Shown here piece by piece: positions 1 to 4,925 of a stretch of 6,697 nt of DNA (positions are counted from its first letter, which is position 1; the number at the start of each line of letters is the position of its first letter). Location of the stretch: NCBI GenBank assembly GCA_964577195.1, contig CAZNYF010000155.1, positions 1 through 6,697 on the forward strand, given 5' to 3'. The position numbers were made by a program, and so were the translations under genes. The notes beneath the pieces were generated by a model. That model was not told the DNA's origin. It saw only the letters and a list, made by a program, of their open reading frames with translations, and made no database searches. Origin of the DNA: HyVt-560 sp964577195 (GTDB lineage: Bacteria > Pseudomonadota > Gammaproteobacteria > UWMA-0217).

Positions 1-432
1 TCAGGCTGCGCTCACCAAAATGCGCGTTACAAACATGATCCATCAGCACAGCACAAAGAACAGATTTTAAAATCCAAAATCCTCGCTCACTATCAAAATT
101 GGCTGGGAGTAACCCATCAACTAGGAGGGAACAGTCGCTCTGGAATTGATTGCTCTGCCTATACCCAGAGGGTTTACCAATCGCTATTTAAAATCAAGAT
201 TCCGAGAACCTCCAAGCTGCAAAAGAATTTTGGAGAAAAGACTTCTTTACGAAATATCAGGACTGGGGATTTGTTATTTTTTACCCCGAAATTATTTTCA
301 GGCCACGTCGGAATCTATCTTGGAGATGGTAGCTTTATTCATGTTTCCAGCAGCAAAGGTGTTAGCCGCTCTAGAATTGATTCGGGCTATTGGAAAAAGC
401 ATCTACGCTCTGCACGAAGCATATTACCCTAG
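1..432 (+). CDS. NlpC/P60 family lipoprotein endopeptidase (MepS/NlpC-like), 5' end missing
   Basis: The open frame starts at base 1 and gives 143 residues before the TAG at 430-432. Seen: residues 1-4 read SGCA, which fits the end of a lipoprotein lipobox with the lipidated cysteine at residue 3, so roughly only the signal peptide is missing. The NlpC/P60 core follows, with nucleophile Cys51 in GIDCSAY, His102 in GHVGIY and His114 in FIHVSS. The Cys-His-His spacing of 51 and 12 residues equals that of E. coli MepS (Spr) as I recall it (C68, H119, H131). RTGDLLFF and the C-terminal YWKKHLRSAR are also family-typical. Known: such enzymes are membrane-anchored, face the periplasm and cut peptidoglycan peptide cross-links. 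Inferred: an active hydrolase; the sequence does not decide between MepS and NlpC orthology. It converges on metA. Confidence 0.9.
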   Translation, partial: SGCAHQNARYKHDPSAQHKEQILKSKILAHYQNWLGVTHQLGGNSRSGIDCSAYTQRVYQSLFKIKIPRTSKLQKNFGEKTSLRNIRTGDLLFFTPKLFSGHVGIYLGDGSFIHVSSSKGVSRSRIDSGYWKKHLRSARSILP

Positions 433-462
433 GAGGTCGTCCGAGAATAAAGAGCCTCCTAG
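429..462. terminator. Stem-loop between convergent genes, possible shared terminator
   Basis: An 8-bp perfect stem (CTAGGAGG at 429-436 with CCTCCTAG at 455-462) encloses an 18-nt loop. The left arm includes the stop codon of the NlpC/P60 gene and the right arm ends just after the metA stop (463-465, minus strand). The position suits a bidirectional terminator. Neither strand has a clear U-tract after the stem, so efficient intrinsic termination is uncertain. Confidence 0.4.
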
Positions 463-1539
463 CTATTTAGCGGGCAGTAATTTTAATGGATCACTTGGGT
501 CTACATTATCCATAAATGCTTTATTTCTTGTCGCATGGGTGACCTGATATACGAGTCCAATCCAGTTGCCAATAACCGCTTCCCCCGTATCGTGCCAAGT
601 GTTATTTATTCTTGGTAGCAGTAGCGCCTCCGGTATATCGGGAAGCGGGTTATTATTACGCATAGCTATTTTGCATCGGTCTCGGTATTCATCCAGTATC
701 GCTTTTACTGTTTCACTAAAATAGTTATCTGGAAACGGAGGATAATCATCGCGATCTTTATTTAAAAATCGCGATACTTCTCGCTTATATTCTTTTAATA
801 AACTAATCGTATCGAATTCTGGGTGGCCCTGAAAATAAACCCAACGCAGCTGATCTTCACTCACGGCAAGATGTACACCAGCCACCTCGCTTTCAGCCAG
901 TACGGTAAGCTTTGCTTGATCAAACATCTCACGCGTAATCTGGTTATAACGCGAGTGCGGCACATCAAACCGGGTATCAATATCATTCACTAGAGGATGC
1001 GATTTATTAACCACTTTGTGATTAAAAACCCCCCAACGTTTTTTAGCCAACTGTTTACGCGGCTGGTTATGGAAATATTGGATGGCGGCGTGGGTTGCAA
1101 GACAAGAGCACAGAACTGAAGTGACGTTTTCATTTGCCCAATCCAGCACTTTGGTTAACGGCTCCCAAAATGTTTCCTGCTCAAGACTTGGCTGAGTGAC
1201 ATTAGCACCGGTAATGATCAGCGCATCAAGCCCCTCCTTTTGAATTTCGGAAAAATCTTCGTAGTATTTGTTAATGTATTTTTTAGCATCGTCACTACGT
1301 GCAATTTCTTTTAAGGTGAACGGGTGCATGTGAAATTGAGCGATAGGATTACTTTCTCCGATTAAGCGGAAAAACTGGCGCTCGGTTGCTGACAATGCCG
1401 CATCGGGCATCATATTTAATAAACCGATATGTAGTTCTCGAATATCCTGCTTTGACGCGCGCTCCGGCTCAAGCACACGAATACCTTCACTGCGCAGGCG
1501 CTCAAATGTGGGCAATCTTGTGTTTGAAACCAGAGGCAT
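463..1539 (-). CDS. metA: Homoserine O-succinyltransferase (MetA family)
   Basis: MetA transfers an acyl group from acyl-CoA to the hydroxyl of L-homoserine, the first committed step of methionine synthesis, in the cytoplasm. The 358-residue protein keeps the E. coli catalytic set with a constant offset of four: Cys146 (in CSCLATHAA) for C142, His239 and Glu241 (in QGHPEFD) for H235 and E237; PHSRY is also present. It is longer than the 309-residue E. coli enzyme, mainly through extra sequence around residues 259-310. Two positions differ from E. coli: Thr115 stands where E. coli has the specificity residue Gly111, and the MPKK motif is replaced by MPDAALSATE. As I recall, these are normal for a long proteobacterial MetA subfamily, so succinyl-CoA as donor is likely but not proven. 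ATG at 1539-1537 follows the upstream ATPase stop by 2 nt, implying an operon and translational coupling; no strong Shine-Dalgarno is visible. No other methionine gene is in the window. Confidence 0.92.
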   Translation of the reverse strand: MPLVSNTRLPTFERLRSEGIRVLEPERASKQDIRELHIGLLNMMPDAALSATERQFFRLIGESNPIAQFHMHPFTLKEIARSDDAKKYINKYYEDFSEIQKEGLDALIITGANVTQPSLEQETFWEPLTKVLDWANENVTSVLCSCLATHAAIQYFHNQPRKQLAKKRWGVFNHKVVNKSHPLVNDIDTRFDVPHSRYNQITREMFDQAKLTVLAESEVAGVHLAVSEDQLRWVYFQGHPEFDTISLLKEYKREVSRFLNKDRDDYPPFPDNYFSETVKAILDEYRDRCKIAMRNNNPLPDIPEALLLPRINNTWHDTGEAVIGNWIGLVYQVTHATRNKAFMDNVDPSDPLKLLPAK

Positions 1540-1541
1540 TA

Positions 1542-2311
1542 TTAATGTCGCTCGATAGCAGTTTCTATTAATGACATAAAACCATCTACCGATGAAATTT
1601 TTAGCAACTCATCCGTTGTCACGGTATAACCATATTGCTCGGCAATGGCTTCATAACGCGGAATTCTTGATTTAAACAAGTGCGGAAATGTCCATTGCGC
1701 AAAATCATCGGGATTAATCAGTGCAACGTAAGGAATATCTTTTTCCTGCATATAAGCTGCTAGCTCTTGTTCCAGAAATTCTTCACGATAGTAGAGCGGC
1801 TTTGGGCTANNNNNNNNNNNNNNNNNNNNNNNNNNNNNNNNNNNNNNNNNNNNNNNNNNNNNNNNNNNNNNNNNNNNNNNNNNNNNNNNNNNNNNNNNNN
1901 NNNNNNNNNTCGCTGGCGACGGATGAACTCATTTTTCGACAAGCCACCCAGCTCGGGATTACCAATTTTTCCCAAAAAACTCGACACCGGCTTGAGGTGG
2001 TCAAAGGTGATTTTATTGGCAATAGAAATAGAATCCGACCGCAGTAAGTCCTTCAGGAAAGGCACCTGCATCGCCTGATATTTAATGTTATCCAGAATCG
2101 GCTCATCGAGATAACGCGTGCCAATGCGATAGTCACCGGAATAATGGAACCACTGATTTTCACGCATCATACTGGAAAGGACAGTTTTACCCACACCGGA
2201 CATCCCTAGCAGGGTAATCCGCTTGCGTGGCCAGTTTCTAAAGTCTTCTGCGGTGAATCTCACTGTTTGCTCCTTAAATATCGTATTCGGTAGGTTCTCA
2301 TGGTTTGCCAC
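1542..2311 (-). CDS. P-loop ATPase of unknown function, upstream of metA, interrupted by assembly gap
   Basis: I read two minus-strand segments as one gene: 2311-1910 (134 codons) and 1808-1542 (88 codons plus TAA), separated by 100 N. The N-terminal part has a Walker A motif GMSGVGKT at residues 36-43, followed by WFHYSGDYRIGTRYLDEPI and PVSSFLGKIGNPELGGL. The C-terminal part runs from PKPLYYREEFLEQEL through INPDDFAQW and FKSRIPRYEAIAEQYGYTV to the stop. From memory this order matches an uncharacterised family of proteobacterial P-loop ATPases; I know no proven function. No signal peptide or membrane segment is visible. The start is GTG at 2311-2309, the only start after the in-frame TGA at 2320-2318; its Shine-Dalgarno is weak. 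The stop lies 2 nt before metA. An uninterrupted frame requires a true gap of 3k+2 bases, so 100 is only a placeholder. A real frameshift inside the gap cannot be excluded. Confidence 0.75.
1810..1909. other. Assembly gap (100 N)
   Basis: Exactly 100 undetermined bases, the usual placeholder for a scaffold gap of unknown size. It falls inside the P-loop ATPase gene. The left flank codes for PKPLYYREEF and the right flank for NEFIRRQR on the minus strand, both of which look like intact protein. Confidence 0.98.
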
Positions 2312-2338
2312 CGCGAATCAATTGGGTAAGCTAGTGCA

Positions 2339-3031
2339 ATGCAAAACACTCTTCGCTGTATTACCTTCGATCTCGACGATACCCTGTGGGAATGCGCGCC
2401 CGTAATCTACCAAGCTGAGCAACAATTTTACCAATGGTTAACTGAGCATTATCCTCGAATTAGCGAGGGTTTCAGCCCCAAAGCGCTGATCGAGCATCGG
2501 CAAAATTTTATGCGCGACAAGCCTGATCTGATGTATAACCTGACGCATCTTCGCAAGCTCTGGCTGGCAGAATTAGCGAAATTAGCTCAGTACGACAGCG
2601 ACTTAATTGAACCAGGCTTTAGAGTCTTCTGGGAAGCTCGCAACAAAGTAGAATTGTTTGATCAAGTCGAAAATACACTGGAGAGATTACGCGAGCATTA
2701 CACCATCGGAGCCATCAGTAATGGCAATGCGGATGTCAATTTTATCGGCATTGGCCATTTATTCGATTTTACAGTGAATTCCGAGCAAGCCGGTAAGGCA
2801 AAACCAGACAAGAAGATTTTTGATTTAGCAGCAGAAACCGCCGGGGTAGCTGTCGAGCAAATTCTGCATGTTGGTGATGATAAAAATACAGATGTGCTTG
2901 GCGCGCTAAATGCGGGGGCTAAAGCTGCCTGGGTGACAGAGAAACCATCGGAGTGGGAGCATGACTTAGAGCCACATTTTATTGTCTCGCATGTTTCTGA
3001 GCTGGTTTTGCTATTACGCTCACCCAGTTAG
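2339..3031 (+). CDS. yigB: HAD-IA family hydrolase, YigB-like phosphatase
   Basis: The 230-residue protein carries all four haloacid dehalogenase motifs: motif I DLDDTLW with nucleophile Asp11 and acid/base Asp13, motif II Ser127 in ISNGN, motif III Lys155 in KAKPD, and motif IV GDDKNTD with Asp180/Asp181 and Asp185. A helical cap (about residues 18-105) between motifs I and II is the subclass I arrangement. Length and motif context resemble E. coli YigB, a cytoplasmic phosphatase acting on FMN and on 5-amino-6-(5-phospho-D-ribitylamino)uracil in riboflavin synthesis. Substrate identity here is inferred from resemblance only; HAD enzymes are promiscuous. The ATG at 2339 has only a weak upstream GGG (2324-2326). 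It diverges from the ATPase with 27 bp between starts, so its promoter must lie partly in that gene; I could not pick one out. It converges on the vapC-like gene 39 bp downstream. Confidence 0.85.
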   Translation: MQNTLRCITFDLDDTLWECAPVIYQAEQQFYQWLTEHYPRISEGFSPKALIEHRQNFMRDKPDLMYNLTHLRKLWLAELAKLAQYDSDLIEPGFRVFWEARNKVELFDQVENTLERLREHYTIGAISNGNADVNFIGIGHLFDFTVNSEQAGKAKPDKKIFDLAAETAGVAVEQILHVGDDKNTDVLGALNAGAKAAWVTEKPSEWEHDLEPHFIVSHVSELVLLLRSPS

Positions 3032-3062
3032 CGAGTGGAAGGAAATTCACACAAGATTCTGG

Positions 3063-3080
3063 TACAGGCTCTACAGGCTC
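3063..3080. repeat. Tandem 9-bp duplication at the vapC stop
   Basis: TACAGGCTC occurs twice head to tail (3063-3071 and 3072-3080). On the minus strand this reads GAGCCTGTA twice, and the vapC TAG stop (3073-3071) spans the junction. The last toxin residues (SL) and the stop therefore come from this short duplication. Confidence 0.85.
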
Positions 3081-3493
3081 AAAAAAGGATTTAGTAATTT
3101 CACTCCACTTCCTTCAAAATCATCTGAGTTCCGAGTTACAACCATTAGGTCATTAGTTAAGGCTATCGCTGCTATTTGTTTATCAATTATATGCTCATGA
3201 TGAGGAACTCTTAAGTGCCCCCATACTTGGGCTGATTCTTTATCAAAGTTAAGAATATGACTACTGTAACTAGATAAAACCTCACCTAACCAAGCTTCAA
3301 GAATATCTGCTTGTTTCATATCATTACGATACCTGATTTTTTCAACACCTCTGCGAAGTTCACCCACGGTGATTACGCTTAGATATGTTGCGATTTTTTT
3401 AGAGATTACTTCTTCAAAAAAATCTTGTACCCCCGTATCAGCATTTTTACCTTTCCGCATTTCACTAATAACATTAGTATCAATTAAATACAT
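3071..3493 (-). CDS. vapC: PIN-domain toxin, VapC/FitB type
   Basis: The 140-residue product is a whole PIN domain. The acidic metal-site residues are visible: Asp5 in LIDTNVISE, Glu45 in VGELRRG, Asp104 in IIDKQIAAIA and Asp124/Asp125 in TRNSDDFEG. DTNVISE and VTRN..DF are typical of the FitB branch. Known: PIN toxins are Mg2+-dependent ribonucleases that cut tRNA or rRNA when their antitoxin is lost. Inferred: an active toxin, because no catalytic residue is missing. The ATG at 3493-3491 lies inside the end of the antitoxin gene, a 14-nt overlap, so translation is probably coupled; only a weak GGATGA precedes it. The stop lies in a 9-bp tandem duplication. Its RNA target cannot be read from sequence. 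Confidence 0.9.
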   Translation of the reverse strand: MYLIDTNVISEMRKGKNADTGVQDFFEEVISKKIATYLSVITVGELRRGVEKIRYRNDMKQADILEAWLGEVLSSYSSHILNFDKESAQVWGHLRVPHHEHIIDKQIAAIALTNDLMVVTRNSDDFEGSGVKLLNPFLSL

Positions 3494-3713
3494 TTACATC
3501 ATCCGACTCTTGTAAACGCTCAAAGTCACTGTCCTTACCAACATTTGGCATATTGGCAAGAACTTCTGCAAATGATCTTTTTTGGGGCATTAATAGAACA
3601 CTGGCAAGTATCAGTCGATGTTCTGCCTCCGCACTATGACCAGAACGACCCGCTTTTTCTTTTAATGCCCTTACTATTTCATCATCTATATTACGTACTA
3701 TTAAATTTGCCAT
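3480..3713 (-). CDS. vapB: Ribbon-helix-helix antitoxin, FitA/VapB type
   Basis: I take the start as ATG at 3713-3711, giving 77 residues. It is preceded at 8 nt by GAGAG (3722-3726), and FitA proteins begin in the same way (MASVVIRN against MANLIVRN here). GTG codons at 3722 and 3719 are in-frame alternatives. Residues 3-41 form the ribbon-helix-helix DNA-binding domain: strand LIVRNID, then helices with ALKEKAGRSG and SAEAEHRLIL. Residues 45-77 are the polar tail that in this family binds and blocks the toxin. Known: FitA-type antitoxins bind their own promoter as a complex with the toxin. The inverted repeat over the -10 at 3734-3753 supports autorepression. The stop overlaps the toxin start by 14 nt. 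Confidence 0.88.
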   Translation of the reverse strand: MANLIVRNIDDEIVRALKEKAGRSGHSAEAEHRLILASVLLMPQKRSFAEVLANMPNVGKDSDFERLQESDDVNVFN

Positions 3714-3733
3714 ATCCACCACTCTCTTTTCTA

Positions 3734-3753
3734 TGTATGACAGTCAATATACA
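3734..3753. promoter_or_regulatory. Candidate operator of the vapBC-type operon
   Basis: A perfect 5-bp inverted repeat, TGTAT at 3734-3738 and ATACA at 3749-3753, is separated by 10 bp. A second 9-bp palindrome (TGACAGTCA, 3738-3746) lies inside it. The site covers the predicted -10 element, as expected if the ribbon-helix-helix antitoxin represses its own operon. No experiment supports it. Confidence 0.45.
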
Positions 3754-3774
3754 ATAGCTTGCGGATGCAATCAA
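3746..3774 (-). promoter_or_regulatory. Sigma70-type promoter for vapBC
   Basis: Read on the minus strand: -35 TTGATT (3774-3769), 17-bp spacer, -10 TATATT (3751-3746). The expected start of transcription is near 3739, leaving a leader of about 25 nt with the GAGAG ribosome site before ATG 3713. It is the best-placed promoter seen for this operon. Confidence 0.55.
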
Positions 3775-4030
3775 TGATAGCGCTCCTGCAACAAGGAGTA
3801 CGTGTCTGGGTTTTCTCAGCTAGCGCACAAGTTAAGGGACAAATGGATTTAAACCCTGAGGGTCTATTCACCGCTTGCGGCGTATTAAGAGTACCTAACA
3901 AATTTGGCGCATTGTGACGCCCGGCTTTTAAAGGAGGCGTCTATCTCATCAGCCATTAAGTGGACAAGAACAAGTTGAACCATGAGACTCACCTTAATAC
4001 ATTAGGCACACAACGTGCTATTATTGGCAT
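3775..4030. other. Intergenic region between the two TA modules
   Basis: Apart from the -35/-10 for the plus-strand TA pair (3975-4003) and one hairpin, I see no gene here. The hairpin pairs GACGCC (3916-3921) with GGCGTC (3936-3941); its 14-nt loop could pair further through CTTT/AAAG. No T-run follows on either strand, so it is not a clear terminator. A 47-codon plus-strand frame (3774-3917) has no ribosome site and is not called. The stretch may be a remnant of past insertions. Confidence 0.5.
3975..4003 (+). promoter_or_regulatory. Candidate promoter for the BrnT-like TA operon
   Basis: -35 TTGAAC (3975-3980), 17-bp spacer, -10 TACATT (3998-4003), each matching four of six consensus bases. 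Transcription would start near 4010, giving a leader of only about 20 nt before ATG 4031. A short inverted repeat GCAC/GTGC (4006-4018) just downstream could be an operator half-site pair but is too short to rely on. Confidence 0.4.
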
Positions 4031-4312
4031 ATGAAATCAATAGAGTGGAACCCTGATAAGAATGAACAGCTGAAGGCTCAAAGAGGGATATCATTTGAAG
4101 ATGTTTTGTTCCATATTTCTGCAGGAGATATTCTGGGAACAATTGATCATCCAAATCAGGAGCGCTACCCGGGGCAGAAGATTCACACGATTGTTATAGA
4201 GAACTACGTTTACCTCGTGCCATTTGTTGAATCGGAGCAGGAAGTTTTTCTCAAAACCATCATTCCGAGCCGCAAGGCAACGAAGAAATTTAGAGGTACA
4301 GATTATGAGTAA
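4031..4312 (+). CDS. brnT: BrnT-like type II toxin
   Basis: The 93-residue protein has the pattern of a BrnT-like, RelE-fold toxin group: an N-terminal IEWNPDKNEQLKAQRGISFEDV, a central HPNQERYPGQKI, a strand pair ending in YLVPFVE, and the C-terminal LKTIIPSRKATKKF rich in basic residues. Known: BrnT is a ribonuclease that blocks translation and is neutralised by the antitoxin encoded just downstream, toxin gene first, as here. Inferred: the same activity, from fold-level resemblance and gene order; the exact catalytic residues are not certain in this subgroup. The ATG at 4031 lacks a recognisable Shine-Dalgarno, whereas the antitoxin has a good one. The stop overlaps the antitoxin start by 8 nt (ATGAGTAA). 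Confidence 0.82.
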   Translation: MKSIEWNPDKNEQLKAQRGISFEDVLFHISAGDILGTIDHPNQERYPGQKIHTIVIENYVYLVPFVESEQEVFLKTIIPSRKATKKFRGTDYE

Positions 4313-4580
4313 ACTGGATCAGGAAGAGCAGGAAATTCTGCAAGCATTCGAAGCCGGGGAATACCAGCGGTCCAAAAATCAGTCTGAAATTAAGCTACGG
4401 CATCAAGAATATGCCAAGGCAATGTTCAAGAAAGATGCAAGAATCAACATTCGGCTACCTTCTAAAGACCTTCGTGGGTTACAAAAACGTGCGCTTTCCG
4501 AGGGCATTCCTTATCAAACATTAGTTGCCAGCGTTCTCCACAAATACGTTGAAGGCAGGCTGTACGAACGAAAAGAATAG
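4305..4580 (+). CDS. CopG/ribbon-helix-helix antitoxin partner of the BrnT-like toxin
   Basis: Start chosen at ATG 4305, giving 91 residues, because AGAGG (4292-4296) lies 8 nt upstream and MSKLDQEEQEIL is the family-typical N-terminus; an in-frame extension back to 4224 would only read toxin-gene sequence in another frame. Residues 1-44 are charged and probably helical (EEQEILQAFEAGEY), likely the toxin-binding part. Residues 45-86 look like a CopG-type ribbon-helix-helix: strand ARINIRLP, then DLRGLQKRALSEGIPYQTLVASVLHKYVEGRL. Known: such antitoxins bind the toxin and repress the shared promoter. The position matches BrnA, but the sequence is closer to the CopG antitoxin group, so no symbol is given. 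A small hairpin (4591-4607) follows the stop. Confidence 0.82.
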   Translation: MSKLDQEEQEILQAFEAGEYQRSKNQSEIKLRHQEYAKAMFKKDARINIRLPSKDLRGLQKRALSEGIPYQTLVASVLHKYVEGRLYERKE

Positions 4581-4925
4581 TTCATGGGGTGGTAGTTCAA
4601 GACTACCGAAATATTCTCATTTGTGGGTCGCTGGTGGTCAAGAGCAATCAAGGTTTTGTCAGACATGCCGAAATTTATAACGACTAAAGCTCCCCCTTTT
4701 ATTGTGCTAAATTACACGCATAAACCAATTGATCCACTTCAAAATGCACTATCCATAAAACAGCGTCTTAAAGCAATCACCGATCTCTTAAAAAGTATGA
4801 CGTTAATCAGCTAGAGGTTTTTGGCTCAGCCGCCAGACTTTGGCACTGTCAGGACTACACATCAGAAAGAGTTGACCCTATATTTTTTTCTTACATAAAT
4901 TTTTACAGCCTAAAGGTTAAACTAA
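4581..4925. other. Intergenic region upstream of the permease
   Basis: No convincing gene. It begins with a 6-bp perfect hairpin (GGTAGT 4591-4596, ACTACC 4602-4607, 5-nt loop) just after the antitoxin stop, with no T-run, so at best a weak terminator. It ends in an AT-rich stretch holding the permease promoter. A 63-codon GTG-start frame (4623-4814) has no ribosome site and no recognisable domain. Confidence 0.5.
4872..4899 (+). promoter_or_regulatory. Candidate sigma70-type promoter of the permease
   Basis: -35 TTGACC (4872-4877), 16-bp T-rich spacer, -10 CATAAA (4894-4899, four of six consensus bases). The predicted start near 4906 leaves a leader of about 20 nt including AAAGG (4912-4916), 9 nt before ATG 4926. 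Confidence 0.45.

Noticed and set aside
146..547. 133-codon plus-strand frame across the NlpC/P60 gene and the metA end.
   Set aside because: It overlaps the catalytic region of the NlpC/P60 gene in another frame and crosses the intergenic stem-loop; the frame-1 translation has the clear family motifs.
1542..1751. Separate 69-residue gene upstream of metA.
   Set aside because: The same frame continues upstream without a stop to the assembly gap and encodes PKPLYYREEF, so it is the C-terminal part of the gapped ATPase rather than an independent gene.
3774..3917. 47-residue plus-strand frame starting MIALLQQGVRVW.
   Set aside because: No Shine-Dalgarno, it begins inside the vapBC promoter on the opposite strand, and nothing in it resembles a known peptide; a frame of this length is expected by chance.
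3893..4008. Possible integron attC site: ACCTAAC near 3893-3899 fits the R'' consensus and TTAGGC lies at 4002-4007, between two TA modules of a type often seen in integron cassettes.
   Set aside because: The right core would be ATTAGGC rather than GTTRRRY, the inner L boxes do not pair, and the two modules point in opposite directions. A covariance-model search for attC would decide.
4591..4607. Intrinsic terminator after the plus-strand TA operon.
   Set aside because: The hairpin is short and not followed by a T-run, so I describe it within the intergenic entry instead of calling a terminator.
4623..4814. 63-residue frame starting GTG (MGRWWSRAIK).
   Set aside because: No ribosome site, no domain, unusual start; not supported beyond being open.
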